From Apopatocola sp963618015 (GTDB taxonomy: Bacteria > Bacillota > Clostridia > Oscillospirales > Oscillospiraceae), in assembly GCA_963618015.1 (NCBI GenBank), contig CAVEQS010000004.1:1-64000 (forward strand): a stretch of 64,000 bases of DNA, read 5' to 3'. The notes under the pieces were generated by a model. The model saw only the letters and a list, made by a program, of their open reading frames with translations. It ran no database searches and was not told the origin of the DNA. The position numbers were made by a program, and so were the translations under genes. How positions within the stretch are numbered: position 1 is the first letter of the stretch; each line of letters begins with the position of its first letter. Shown in pieces: positions 33,653 to 42,954 of the stretch.

Positions 33653-34729
33653 TTACACGATCTTGTTCCAGAAAAAGTGATACGGGTATGTCATCGGCCA
33701 GTCGCTGCCGTATGTATAGAGTGCATACAGTCCGTAAGCCACGAAGGCCGCCATAACACACAGTCTTGATATCTTCCGATTCTCCGGCCGTTTCATGTTG
33801 GCTATAATGTTGGGCAATGCGATCACCAGCGCCGGCATGAAATAAAACCCGACTCGCATGGCCAGCGAATACACGCCGGCAAAGCACTGGATAACACAGG
33901 CAACGTAGAAGAGGTTCAAAAAGCCGCCATCCTCGTCGTCGTGCAAAAAAACCGCGCAGAAGGCATAAACCAGCGCAAAGACCAGCAGCAGCGTGACCGC
34001 GCTGCCCTGCGCTGCGACCGCATTGTGCTTGAAAAGCTTGGAGCCGACGGCAAACAGCGGATACCGCGCCAGATAGATCACCGGCAAAACCGGGATCGAA
34101 AGCAGCCGGGCGGATCTCGACAATTTCAGGTGATACAGCGGATAGGCAATAAGGAAAATAAACGCGGAATAGTGAAAGAGCGTGGCAAATACTATCAGCA
34201 GAATAAACTTGACCGGCTTTTTTTCGCGAATGAGCGGGAACGACAGGCAGCACAGACCGACGGCGATCCCCTGCCGCAACGCGGAAAACGGGACCGTTAT
34301 GCAGGGCAGCCCCAGGAACACAAGGATCGCGAGCACCGGATCCCTGCTGCATTTTCCTATCATGATCCCGATGGGGACGATGGACGCGATCGCGCAGGCG
34401 ATCAGCAGGCACTGGTAATTCGTTGAGATACAGCCCAGCAGTTTATTGAAAACAATGTAGCCCCATTCGTAATTCTGCCATTCGCCGAGAGCGAACAGCT
34501 CTCCCCACGAATACTCGGAAATCGACTGAAACGACGCCAGATAACCGATGCTGCTCCCATATCCCAAATCGATGCCCATGCTGGGATGCCGCAGCGCCAC
34601 CACAAGAACAACAAGCGCTGTAACGTAAAACGCCGCGCGCTTTTTTCTTTGCTCCGGGGTTTTGCCCGTCCGGCTCACGAGACCGGTCGTACACAGGATC
34701 AATGCATACATGAGAAAATAAACTGTCAT
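33653..34729 (-). CDS. EpsG-type polysaccharide polymerase (Wzy)
   Basis: A 358-residue membrane protein with about ten helices. The EpsG-family motif LRHPSMGIDLGYGSSIGY is near residue 46 and NYEWGYIVFNKLL near 85. These Wzy-like enzymes join repeat units on the outer membrane face. It lies 19 bases upstream of the flippase, and the pair would export and polymerise one type of unit. Confidence 0.82.
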   Translation of the reverse strand: MTVYFLMYALILCTTGLVSRTGKTPEQRKKRAAFYVTALVVLVVALRHPSMGIDLGYGSSIGYLASFQSISEYSWGELFALGEWQNYEWGYIVFNKLLGCISTNYQCLLIACAIASIVPIGIMIGKCSRDPVLAILVFLGLPCITVPFSALRQGIAVGLCCLSFPLIREKKPVKFILLIVFATLFHYSAFIFLIAYPLYHLKLSRSARLLSIPVLPVIYLARYPLFAVGSKLFKHNAVAAQGSAVTLLLVFALVYAFCAVFLHDDEDGGFLNLFYVACVIQCFAGVYSLAMRVGFYFMPALVIALPNIIANMKRPENRKISRLCVMAAFVAYGLYALYTYGSDWPMTYPYHFFWNKIV

Positions 34730-34797
34730 TTTTTATCCCCAATGCCGTTGGAATGCAAGGATATGCGCTGTTATATTACACGAAACCGTCTTTATTT

Positions 34798-36009
34798 TCA
34801 ATCCCTTGCGTCGATCATGGATTTATAAAGGTCGATGTATTCGGCATACCGATCCTGTGCCGCATATTTCCTGCAGGCTATGTCCCGGATGAGCGTTCGA
34901 TCGAGCTTTTTCACGGCTTCGACCTGTTCCAGCGCGCCGCGGTAGTCGCCCTGCGAAACCACGCGCCCCGTCTGCGGCGTTACGCTTTCGATGCTCCCGC
35001 CCGTTTTATAGGTAATGACCGGCGTTCCGCAGGCCATGGCTTCCAGATTCACGGTCGGGAAATTGTCCTCATATGTGAAATTCAAAAAGGCATCGGCTGC
35101 GCTGTAGATCTCCGCCAATTCGCTGACGCTGTTTGTTCTCTTGATCGCGATAATACTCTTCGGAAGCTCTTTGAGCTGTTCTTCGCTTACGCCGACCAGA
35201 ACAAGCTTCTGGTCTTCCGATAATTCCTCTGCAAGCTTTATATAGTCGGAATAGCCCTTTCTTTCCGTCCATCCGCTGGCAACGCCCAGCATCACCGTTT
35301 TATTCTCCAGACCGTATCGGCTCCGGAAGATATTCCGGGACATGGGCTGAAATTTCGTCAGATCGATCCCGTTGTTGATCACCTTCACCGGGTGGTCCTT
35401 AAAAAAGCTTTCTTTGACAAGCCCTGCCAGCCACTCCGAAGGGGTAACGATCACAAGATCCTCCAGACTGGTGAAGCTCGCCTTTTTCCGCTCGTAGTTT
35501 CTCTTTACATTCCCGTTTGTATAGCACTCCGGGTAGCAGCGGAGCTGGGAGCAGCAGGCGCACTGCTCCTTCCACTGCTCACACCCTGCCTTGTCAAAAT
35601 ATGTGCAGTGGCCGGTAAACGCCCAGCAATCATGGAATGTCCAGACAACGGGGATCTTCGCTTTCTTCAGAAAAGAGAAAAGCATTTCATAGTTCAAAAA
35701 ATGCCCGTGAATGTTGTGAAGATGGACCAGATCGGGGCCAAATCCCCGGATCTTCCCAATCAGCCGTTTTGTCGCCAGAGAAGAATAGCCGCCCTCGTTA
35801 TCCGTGAGCCGGGAAAGCACATTATGAACATAGTATTCGATTTTCGATCCCACCGGGATCGTATCTTCCACCGCCGCATTCAGCACAGTTCCCCGGCCGT
35901 ATGCGATCTTTCCGGATTCTCCTGCTTCCTTCAAACAGGACAGCAGATCTGTTGCAATACGCCCCGTGCTTCCTCGCCCGCAGACCGTATTGATTTGTAA
36001 TACCTTCAT
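34798..36009 (-). CDS. Family 4-type glycosyltransferase
   Basis: A 403-residue GT-B glycosyltransferase. The N-terminal domain begins MKVLQINTVCGRGSTGRIA; a Cys-rich stretch near residues 135-165 (FDKAGCEQW, CACCSQLRCYPEC) and DCWAFTGHC are typical of a WcaC-like subgroup. The C-terminal nucleotide-sugar motif includes SAADAFLNFTYEDNFPTVNL near residue 310, with the conserved Glu. It adds one sugar to the lipid-linked unit; donor and acceptor are not readable. Confidence 0.85.
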   Translation of the reverse strand: MKVLQINTVCGRGSTGRIATDLLSCLKEAGESGKIAYGRGTVLNAAVEDTIPVGSKIEYYVHNVLSRLTDNEGGYSSLATKRLIGKIRGFGPDLVHLHNIHGHFLNYEMLFSFLKKAKIPVVWTFHDCWAFTGHCTYFDKAGCEQWKEQCACCSQLRCYPECYTNGNVKRNYERKKASFTSLEDLVIVTPSEWLAGLVKESFFKDHPVKVINNGIDLTKFQPMSRNIFRSRYGLENKTVMLGVASGWTERKGYSDYIKLAEELSEDQKLVLVGVSEEQLKELPKSIIAIKRTNSVSELAEIYSAADAFLNFTYEDNFPTVNLEAMACGTPVITYKTGGSIESVTPQTGRVVSQGDYRGALEQVEAVKKLDRTLIRDIACRKYAAQDRYAEYIDLYKSMIDARD

Positions 36010-36049
36010 GGCAAAATGCCCTCCGATTTTTTTCTGTCTGCCAGCCGAT

Positions 36050-36919
36050 TCAGCCGTTCAAGTCCAAATACCTCGGCGCGTGGTTCACGCGCGCCTCTAC
36101 GGGCGGAAGCTCCATGTAATCTCCATAGATATTTCTGAGGTTCTTGTCGAACTCTTTCGGCACTTTGACCGTCAGGCGGTCAAACCGAACCTCTTTCAGC
36201 GGGAAAATTTCGTCCATTCGGAGCGCCGCTTTTTCCGGGCAGTCATCGTACGGATAGTCCACCGTTGTGACCAGCTCTCCCTTCTCCGCAAAGAGAGCCA
36301 TGAATTTTTCCCATATCACCTTTTCCGGTGCTTTCTGCGTCCGATTGACAAACCGGCTGTACGCATTTTGTCCCAGCGCGATGAGCTTGCGCGGCAGTCC
36401 ATGCTCCATGCCGACGATCTTCTCTTTCTTGGAATAGAGATAGCGCTTCCGCAGCAGGATCGAGCGCTCTTTCACTTTCCGGATCTCCTCCAGCGTCTCA
36501 AACTGGTGATAGATAAAAATATCGACCCAGACGCCGTTGCAGGCGATCCCGGTATTGTTTCTTTTCCGGTCTCTGAGTGAGGCAAACGCTTCGGGCAGAA
36601 GCGTCGTCCCTACCCGGTAAATGCGGGGATAGGGGAAATAATGATCCTCGTTATCGTCGGACGGGTCACACAAAATGACCGAATCGCCCCACTCCTCTTT
36701 CGGGACGGCGCGCAGCTTTTTATAGTCCTCCCACAGCATGCCGACATCAATATCGTCATCCCACGGGATAAAGCCCTGATGGCGAATGCAGCCGATCGCT
36801 GTTCCGTAAATCGCAAAATACTTGATATCGTATTTCTCGCATATGCGGACAAATATCTCAAGCATATCAACTTCTACATTTTGCAGCTGTTTAAGGACTT
36901 CCGGCGAATACTCTGCCAT
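36050..36919 (-). CDS. LicD-family phosphotransferase (copy 2)
   Basis: A 289-residue LicD protein with IRHQGFIPWDDDIDVGMLWE near residues 45-65 and the C-terminal YGDYMELPPVEARVNHAPRY. It is closer in length and end sequence to the eukaryote-like LicD proteins than to full lic-operon LicD. It is flanked by a glycosyltransferase and an SGNH hydrolase, which suggests it decorates a sugar that the same module also acylates or deacylates. Confidence 0.87.
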   Translation of the reverse strand: MAEYSPEVLKQLQNVEVDMLEIFVRICEKYDIKYFAIYGTAIGCIRHQGFIPWDDDIDVGMLWEDYKKLRAVPKEEWGDSVILCDPSDDNEDHYFPYPRIYRVGTTLLPEAFASLRDRKRNNTGIACNGVWVDIFIYHQFETLEEIRKVKERSILLRKRYLYSKKEKIVGMEHGLPRKLIALGQNAYSRFVNRTQKAPEKVIWEKFMALFAEKGELVTTVDYPYDDCPEKAALRMDEIFPLKEVRFDRLTVKVPKEFDKNLRNIYGDYMELPPVEARVNHAPRYLDLNG

Positions 36920-36974
36920 CTTTCTTTCCTCCGTATATCAGTTATCCCGATCTTTCAGGATGCGGATCGTTCGT

Positions 36975-37721
36975 TCATTCGTAAATATATGTTTCTATTG
37001 CTTTATACCACCGGTCATACGCCTCCGGCTTCAAGTGGATGCCGTCTTTAGTCAAATCGGGATTCATCAAGCCATCCAATTCATAAAGATCGTGAATATT
37101 AATGTAGGTCGCGCCCGCTTCTTCTGCCAGCTTCTCAATCTCAGCATTAAAACTCACAATGATCGAATTGTCCGTGCACACTTCTTCCTTTTCTGCGCTG
37201 ATCGGCAGAATGGACTGCACGTAGATTTGTGCTTCCGGCACCGCTTCACGAACACTTTCAAGCATTTTTTGATACTGCTCAAGTATTTCGGCGCTGTTGC
37301 TGCCCTTCAGCGAGTTGATTCCGCCGAGAATGAATACCTTTTCCGGCTTTACCAAAGCGATCATGTCCACTCGGTTCGTCATACCGCTGACGCTGTCGCC
37401 GGATAGTCCCAGATTAACAATGCTCACCTCCGGGAATGCCTCTGCCCACGCTCCGTTTTTTGTGATGCTGTCACCGAAAAAGGCCACATCGGCATCCACA
37501 TCCATTGCTTTCAAACTGCTCCGCCAGGACTCCAGCGTCCAGTTAACAGGAGTTTCACTTTCTTCTGATACGTCCTCATCAGCTTCCGCAGCTGTCTCAT
37601 TCGTATTGATCGCTTCGGCGGTATTTTCCGCGCCTCTCGTCCGGGACAGCAGCAAAACGTTGCAGCCCAGCGAGACTATGCAAATCAAGGCGAGGGCAAT
37701 CATCCAGTTTCTTTTATCCAC
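36975..37721 (-). CDS. Membrane-anchored SGNH/GDSL hydrolase
   Basis: A 248-residue protein with one N-terminal membrane segment (residues 6-25) and no lipobox. An acidic linker rich in Glu and Thr (30-65) precedes the SGNH domain: AFFGDSITKNG (nucleophile Ser), NLGLSGDSV, GGINSL, and DGIHLKPEAY with the catalytic Asp/His. It acts outside the cell as an esterase or acyltransferase, probably trimming or adding acetyl groups on the polymer. Translation starts at GTG with GAGGA upstream. Confidence 0.85.
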   Translation of the reverse strand: MDKRNWMIALALICIVSLGCNVLLLSRTRGAENTAEAINTNETAAEADEDVSEESETPVNWTLESWRSSLKAMDVDADVAFFGDSITKNGAWAEAFPEVSIVNLGLSGDSVSGMTNRVDMIALVKPEKVFILGGINSLKGSNSAEILEQYQKMLESVREAVPEAQIYVQSILPISAEKEEVCTDNSIIVSFNAEIEKLAEEAGATYINIHDLYELDGLMNPDLTKDGIHLKPEAYDRWYKAIETYIYE

Positions 37722-37741
37722 TTTCCGGCTTCCTCCGTATT

Positions 37742-38806
37742 TTACTTATCCCGGCTTTTCAGAATGCGGATCGTTCGTTCCATGCCTCTTTTGATGTCAT
37801 ATTCCGGCGTCCAGCCGAGAGCGCGGAGCTTTTGCCCGTTCAGTCTCGCCTTGGTCGCCGTGCTGTATCCGGCGGCTTCCACGGCATCGGGGATCTCAAA
37901 TACAACTTTTTTGCCGCTGATCTCCGCGATGACGGCCGCGAGATCCTTCAGCATGATGTCGCTGTGTTCCTCCGCGATGTTGTAGGCCTCTCCGTTCCCG
38001 CCCTTCAAAAGAATGGTGAGGAGGCCGGAAACGGAGTCCGCCACATACTGATAGCTGTAATACTGGGTACCGGCGGATTTCAGCACGATATTCTCTCCGG
38101 CGATCCCCTTTTTGATAAACTGGCTGATCGCCTTTGTATCCGACATCAGCATGGTCGGCCCATAGGAGCGAGTGAGCCGGGGAATGACCACATCCAGCCC
38201 CTTCTGCGCCTTATAGGCCTGACAGAGCGCTTCGCCGCAGCGCTTGCTCTCCGGATACCCGGCCCGCAGCGTGTTCGAGTTGATGTAGCCGCAGTAGCTT
38301 TCATCGAAAAGCTCCGCGTCCCCGCGGTTTTCGCCGTATATCTCGTTGGACGAGGCAAAGGCGAAGCGGGCGGCATGATGCTCCACGGCGAAATCCAGCA
38401 GGTTTTGCAGGCCGATGATATTCGTGGTTATCGTGCCGATCGGGTCGGTGGAATACTGCATCGGGTGCGTGTTGGACGCAAGATGCAGGATATAATCCAC
38501 CGTGCCGAGATCATTTCTCACAAGCGGGAGCTTCACATCGTACGGGATAAATACCAGATGCGGGTCAGACGCATGCCGGCTGAACCGGCTTTTGGCTTTT
38601 TCCTCGTTCCTTCCGAGCGCGTACACCGTGCAGTTCAGCGCATCCGCCGCATTCTTTTCCATCAGCACGTCGACAAGGAAGCTGCCGATCAGCCCCGTTG
38701 CTCCCGAGAGCATAACGCTCTTCCCCGCAAGCTTTTCCCAAGGAAGCGCCAGCTCCGCCGTGCGGCGGACATCCTCCATATAAAGATCGTTCGTGTATAA
38801 GCTCAT
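37742..38806 (-). CDS. NAD-dependent epimerase/dehydratase (SDR)
   Basis: A 354-residue extended SDR: LSGATGLIGSFLVDVLM near residue 32, ASNTHPMQYS, and the YPESKRCGEALC catalytic Tyr/Lys near residue 180. It directly precedes an IspD/TarI-type cytidylyltransferase and a LicD gene on the same strand. This trio suggests it reduces, dehydrates or epimerises the sugar alcohol or CDP-linked moiety transferred by LicD, rather than an ordinary UDP-hexose. Standard UDP-sugar epimerase activity is the alternative. Confidence 0.85.
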   Translation of the reverse strand: MSLYTNDLYMEDVRRTAELALPWEKLAGKSVMLSGATGLIGSFLVDVLMEKNAADALNCTVYALGRNEEKAKSRFSRHASDPHLVFIPYDVKLPLVRNDLGTVDYILHLASNTHPMQYSTDPIGTITTNIIGLQNLLDFAVEHHAARFAFASSNEIYGENRGDAELFDESYCGYINSNTLRAGYPESKRCGEALCQAYKAQKGLDVVIPRLTRSYGPTMLMSDTKAISQFIKKGIAGENIVLKSAGTQYYSYQYVADSVSGLLTILLKGGNGEAYNIAEEHSDIMLKDLAAVIAEISGKKVVFEIPDAVEAAGYSTATKARLNGQKLRALGWTPEYDIKRGMERTIRILKSRDK

Positions 38807-38816
38807 CCGTGTTCCC

Positions 38817-39533
38817 TTATTTCAGCCAGTTGTCCTTGTCCGATTTCAGATAGGCCTTGAACATTTCCAGATCGTCCTTCGTTGTGAGCTTTATGTTTTT
38901 GTCCGAGCCCGCCGCGAAGTACAGCCGCACGCCCAGTTCCACCATCATCGTGTTGGTGTAATGGGAGCCGTAGATGCCGATCCCCTTCTCATACGCTTCA
39001 TGGTACTTGCTGTCGAGAAGGTCGAAGCGGTAGGCCTGCGGCGTTGAAACCCGGCGGAGCGTTTCGCGCGGGATAAACTTCGTTGTGCTGATCTCGTCGT
39101 CTATCACGAAGATCTGCTCATTGTAAGGAAGAGAAGTTACCGCGTTTCCGTACTGCTTTGCCTTGACGATCACATCGGTCAGCACCGTTTCGTCCACGAG
39201 CGGACGGATCCCGTCGTGGATGATGATGATATCGTCGTCTGCGGCTTTCCCTTCGAGATTGTATACGCCGTTGCGGATGCTCTCCTGCCCGGTGCTGCCG
39301 CCGGAAACGATCCATTTCAGCTTGGTGATGTTAAACTGCTTCGCATACGCCCAGACCACATCGTGCCAGCCGTCGATGCAGACGACCTCGATCGCGTCGA
39401 TCTGCGGGTGCTTCTGGAAGCCCTCCAGGGTATAGATGAGCACCGGCTTATCGTACACATTGATAAACTGCTTGGGGATATCCTGTCCCATTCTCGCGCC
39501 GGAACCGCCGGCGATGATAATTGCTGTTGTCAT
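38817..39533 (-). CDS. IspD/TarI-type cytidylyltransferase
   Basis: A 238-residue CTP-dependent cytidylyltransferase: AIIIAGGSGARMGQDIPKQF at the N-terminus, IIIHDGIRPLVDE near residue 107, and FIPRETLRRVSTPQAYRFD near residue 155. The ATG at 39533 is preferred because AGAGG stands eight bases upstream; a GTG nine bases earlier is possible. In non-isoprenoid contexts such enzymes make CDP-ribitol (TarI) or related CDP-alcohols. Its neighbours, an SDR and a LicD, argue against a role in isoprenoid synthesis. Confidence 0.87.
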   Translation of the reverse strand: MTTAIIIAGGSGARMGQDIPKQFINVYDKPVLIYTLEGFQKHPQIDAIEVVCIDGWHDVVWAYAKQFNITKLKWIVSGGSTGQESIRNGVYNLEGKAADDDIIIIHDGIRPLVDETVLTDVIVKAKQYGNAVTSLPYNEQIFVIDDEISTTKFIPRETLRRVSTPQAYRFDLLDSKYHEAYEKGIGIYGSHYTNTMMVELGVRLYFAAGSDKNIKLTTKDDLEMFKAYLKSDKDNWLK

Positions 39534-39558
39534 GCATTTCACCTCTTAGCGTGCTGCG

Positions 39559-40371
39559 TTACTCCATCCAGGACTTGTGCAGATCGATCTCAACATACTC
39601 GTGAGCGGTTTTCCGCTTTTCCTCCGGGGGAAGCTTTCGCCAATCCCCGTAAATATGCGTGAGGAACTCGTCATAGTGCTCCACGCCGTCCACCACGATA
39701 TTCTCGAACTTATACTCCGTCGGCTTTCCGAAGATGCGTTTTTCCATGACTTCCTTTTTCCGGTAGCTTCCCATAAGGTTTGCCACATAAACGCTGTCCT
39801 CGTATCCGAAGGAGGCGGCGAGCTTGTCCACTTTTACAACAAGCTCTCTGTCCTTTATGAGGAACGACGGGACGAGCCGGGAAAGGGCGATCGCCGCATT
39901 CTTGTAAATGCTCCGATCCTTTCGGATCGCGCAGGTCCGCGTCATGAGAAACATGTTCAGCCGGTCGATTTTGGCGAAGTTTGCCTCCATCTCGGCTTCA
40001 TCCCGGCCGACCCCGTCGAGCGGGAACACGTCGATATAGATGCCTCTCCGGCAGTTCCGCTTGGTTTTCTCCGTCAGCGTCGTGTCCGTATCGTAGAGCT
40101 TGGCGTATGTATAGAAGTAGTCCGCGTTTCCGGTATACGGAGATTCCAGAAGATAATGATCCGTCTTTTCCGTAAACAGGGAAAGGAGCCTGTTATAGTC
40201 CGGTCTCGGGAGGACGACATCGATATCGTCGTCCCAGGGGATGAACCCGCCGTGGCGCACCGCGCCCAGCATCGACCCGCCGACGATATAATAGCTCAAT
40301 CCATGCTCATGGCAGTAGCGGTGAAACCATCCGAGCATTTCCAGCAGTTTTGTTTGTACCGGACTAAGCAT
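39559..40371 (-). CDS. LicD-family phosphotransferase (copy 3)
   Basis: A 270-residue LicD protein with GAVRHGGFIPWDDDIDVVLP near residues 35-54 and the C-terminal YGDWRKLPPEEKRKTAHEY. The ATG at 40371 is preferred over an in-frame TTG at 40383 because GGAAGAG stands just upstream. It is transcribed directly before the cytidylyltransferase gene (gap about 25 bases). That pair resembles mammalian ISPD with fukutin/FKRP, LicD relatives that transfer ribitol phosphate from CDP-ribitol. The donor used here is inferred. Confidence 0.87.
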   Translation of the reverse strand: MLSPVQTKLLEMLGWFHRYCHEHGLSYYIVGGSMLGAVRHGGFIPWDDDIDVVLPRPDYNRLLSLFTEKTDHYLLESPYTGNADYFYTYAKLYDTDTTLTEKTKRNCRRGIYIDVFPLDGVGRDEAEMEANFAKIDRLNMFLMTRTCAIRKDRSIYKNAAIALSRLVPSFLIKDRELVVKVDKLAASFGYEDSVYVANLMGSYRKKEVMEKRIFGKPTEYKFENIVVDGVEHYDEFLTHIYGDWRKLPPEEKRKTAHEYVEIDLHKSWME

Positions 40372-40393
40372 CTTCTCTTCCAACCCTTTCCGA

Positions 40394-41698
40394 TTATCTT
40401 TCGTTCTTCTTTCTTTGGGGAAGCACGTCTTTCAGCGCGATCGCCTGCAGCATCAGCTTTACATTGGGCCGCAGCGCCGGTATCAGCGCCGGAATGCCTA
40501 TGCTTGTCAATATCTGCGTGATCAGAGACGCCAGTCCGGCTCCCATGATCCCCCAAACAGGGATCATGACGGAATTCAGAACAATGTTCATTACCACAGC
40601 GGCTGCGTAGGTGTATTTCAAATACTTCTGTTTGTTTTCACATACGATCCATGCATTTCTCGCCGTACCCAAATAGGAGAAAGCCGTATACCACGACACC
40701 ACAGACAGCGCTCCGACTGACGGAAGATAGGATCTTCCGTAAAGGATCAGGATCGCATACCGGCCGAAAACCGTGAGGATCGCAGAAACGCACACCGAAA
40801 CATAAAACACCATTGCATAGAGCTGCCGGTTTTTTCTTTCAAACCGGATCTTATCCGGCTCATACAATTGCAGGATCGTGGGATACATGGAATCGATGAT
40901 CGCCGTCAGTACAAAGACCCACATATTGCTGATGGACACCGCTATGCTGTAATACCCGACGGCGGCCTGATCCACCATATGCTTCAGCATCAGCTTGTCT
41001 ACCTGCCCGTATATCGCGACCATAGCCCCGGAGAGAATGTAATGATAGCTCTTGGATAGCAGCGCTTTTCCCTTCCGCCACGAAAAGCTCAGCGGCGGCC
41101 CGTTCCTGCGCTTGTATACGCAGAGAAGCAGTATTGCGATCACGGCATAGTCAACGGAGGTTGCCAGAGCAAACCATCTTACGCTTTTGCCCAGCAGCAG
41201 CAAAACGATCTTATACGCGGAAGCGGCCGCATAGCCAACAAGATAGGCCGTTGACGAATACTTCGACTGATAAAGGGACTGGAAATAGCAGGCGATGGTA
41301 TCAAAGGCATGGAACAGCAGGCAGACGGCGTAGAGGGCAACGACAAGGATCGTTTCCGGCTCTCCTCTGTCCAGAAAGAAGGAGATCAGGATGATGATCC
41401 CTATGGAGAGAGAGCTGGAGATAAGCCGCAGCACGATCGTGCTGCCTAACGCCTCCCCTTTCTCCTCCGGATGATCGACGAAATCTTTTACTATTACCGA
41501 ATTGATCCCGAGAGTGCACAGCGACATAAAAAACGTCGTGTACGTGATGCCGTAGCTGACGAGGCCGTAGTTGCTCGGGCCGAGCAGTCTTGCCGACAGG
41601 ATGCTCACCAGCAGGGAGCACAGCATCTGAACGATTCGGACGCCTATGATCCATCCGGCGTTCTTGACCTCTTTATGTTTTAAAAACGATAGATTCAT
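40394..41698 (-). CDS. Oligosaccharide flippase (Wzx type), copy 2
   Basis: A 434-residue MOP-superfamily flippase with 12-14 membrane helices; it begins MNLSFLKHKEVKNAGWIIGV and has the GPSNYGLVSYGITYTTFFM motif near residue 40. It is related to, but clearly diverged from, the flippase at 32339. It sits between glycosyltransferases and the SDR/cytidylyltransferase/LicD trio, so it may export units carrying that decoration. Confidence 0.88.
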   Translation of the reverse strand: MNLSFLKHKEVKNAGWIIGVRIVQMLCSLLVSILSARLLGPSNYGLVSYGITYTTFFMSLCTLGINSVIVKDFVDHPEEKGEALGSTIVLRLISSSLSIGIIILISFFLDRGEPETILVVALYAVCLLFHAFDTIACYFQSLYQSKYSSTAYLVGYAAASAYKIVLLLLGKSVRWFALATSVDYAVIAILLLCVYKRRNGPPLSFSWRKGKALLSKSYHYILSGAMVAIYGQVDKLMLKHMVDQAAVGYYSIAVSISNMWVFVLTAIIDSMYPTILQLYEPDKIRFERKNRQLYAMVFYVSVCVSAILTVFGRYAILILYGRSYLPSVGALSVVSWYTAFSYLGTARNAWIVCENKQKYLKYTYAAAVVMNIVLNSVMIPVWGIMGAGLASLITQILTSIGIPALIPALRPNVKLMLQAIALKDVLPQRKKNER

Positions 41699-41763
41699 TT
41701 ACAGTATCCGTTCCGACCGGAGCATCCTCATGCCCGGCGCATGCGCACGGGCCGGTACGATCT

Positions 41764-42954
41764 TCACGTTCCCTTCAGCTTGGATCGGATCTTTCTGCCC
41801 GCCTTCTCTTTGAATTCGGCCATCCCCAGCTTTATCAGGCTGTCCCAGTGCGTGGCTCTTACATCGAAGCGGGTCCTTATTCCGTCATCATTTTTCCTGC
41901 ATGCATCCGTCTGCGGCGCATGAAGATCATAGACATACAGACCCTCGCCGCTTTCCGGGTGCAGGCAGTTTCTTTCCTGCGGGCGGTATTTCAGCTTCCA
42001 CGATTCCAGCACCTTATAGGGTCTATGGCCGGAGGACACCAGAATGTCCGCATCGTCAAAGGCTTTCCTGTTCCCGTAGAGATCGAGGAGCACACGTTTG
42101 TCTTCATATCCCCTGACCGGGTAGTCCATCCGCTCAAAGAAGATGTCGTACCGGACGGCCTCGTCAAACGCCGGGAACCGGTAATCGAACACGGCGTCCG
42201 TCGTTGCTATCTGCCAGTCGGCGCTGGCCGCGTTGTTGTGCTGGCCTACCTCCGAATGGTTTGTCGTCAGCGCATGGTATGGATATACATAGTAAAGATC
42301 CTTCTCCACAATATACTCCATATAATATTTGAGCCACGACTGAGAGCCCCAGTGCAGGATGTTCTCCGGAATGCGGTCCGGCTGGAACTCCGGGGAGGAA
42401 AACACCTTATCCTCGTTGTCCTCATACCAGTCCCGGAAGCTCTTCCACATTCCGGCCGTCCAGCATTGTCCCCAGGACTGCGCAAACTGCATCAGGAAGG
42501 TGTCATAGCCATTGAATTCCGGCTCAAAAAAGTGATCCACGCCCACATTCACATGGTGCTTATACAGGGATATTCCCCCGATGCGCGGGTCTGCCCCATA
42601 AAACGCGACCGCCTGCCGGGCATAGGCGTAAAACCCCCTGGATACGGTGATATCGTCCTCCAGGACGATAACGGCATCGTACGCAAGCGCATAGTCCCCG
42701 CACTGAATGACGTGCTTTCGCAGCCCCTGGCGCTCCGAAAACGCCCGGATCGTTTTATTGCCGAACGGCCAGACAAATTCTTCCGCCTTTTCGATGATCT
42801 CAGCCTGCCGGGTCCCTTTGTCCAGGCTGACGACCAGATCCACTTTCTCTTCCAGATAATCCGCTTCAAGCAGGCTGTGCAAAAGCCGCATCATCGCATC
42901 CGGCCGGTTATATCCGACCGTGACAATGCAGAATCTGGACGCATCAGTCACCAT
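41764..42954 (-). CDS. GT-A-fold glycosyltransferase
   Basis: A 396-residue enzyme: CIVTVGYNRPDAMMRLL at the N-terminus, a metal motif VLEDDITVSRGFYAYAR near residue 97, and LMQFAQSWGQCWTAGMW near residue 153. The long C-terminal part is typical of a capsule-locus transferase group related to GnT-I-like family 2 enzymes. It overlaps the acetyltransferase gene by 11 bases. Sugar specificity is not readable. Confidence 0.8.
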   Translation of the reverse strand: MVTDASRFCIVTVGYNRPDAMMRLLHSLLEADYLEEKVDLVVSLDKGTRQAEIIEKAEEFVWPFGNKTIRAFSERQGLRKHVIQCGDYALAYDAVIVLEDDITVSRGFYAYARQAVAFYGADPRIGGISLYKHHVNVGVDHFFEPEFNGYDTFLMQFAQSWGQCWTAGMWKSFRDWYEDNEDKVFSSPEFQPDRIPENILHWGSQSWLKYYMEYIVEKDLYYVYPYHALTTNHSEVGQHNNAASADWQIATTDAVFDYRFPAFDEAVRYDIFFERMDYPVRGYEDKRVLLDLYGNRKAFDDADILVSSGHRPYKVLESWKLKYRPQERNCLHPESGEGLYVYDLHAPQTDACRKNDDGIRTRFDVRATHWDSLIKLGMAEFKEKAGRKIRSKLKGT

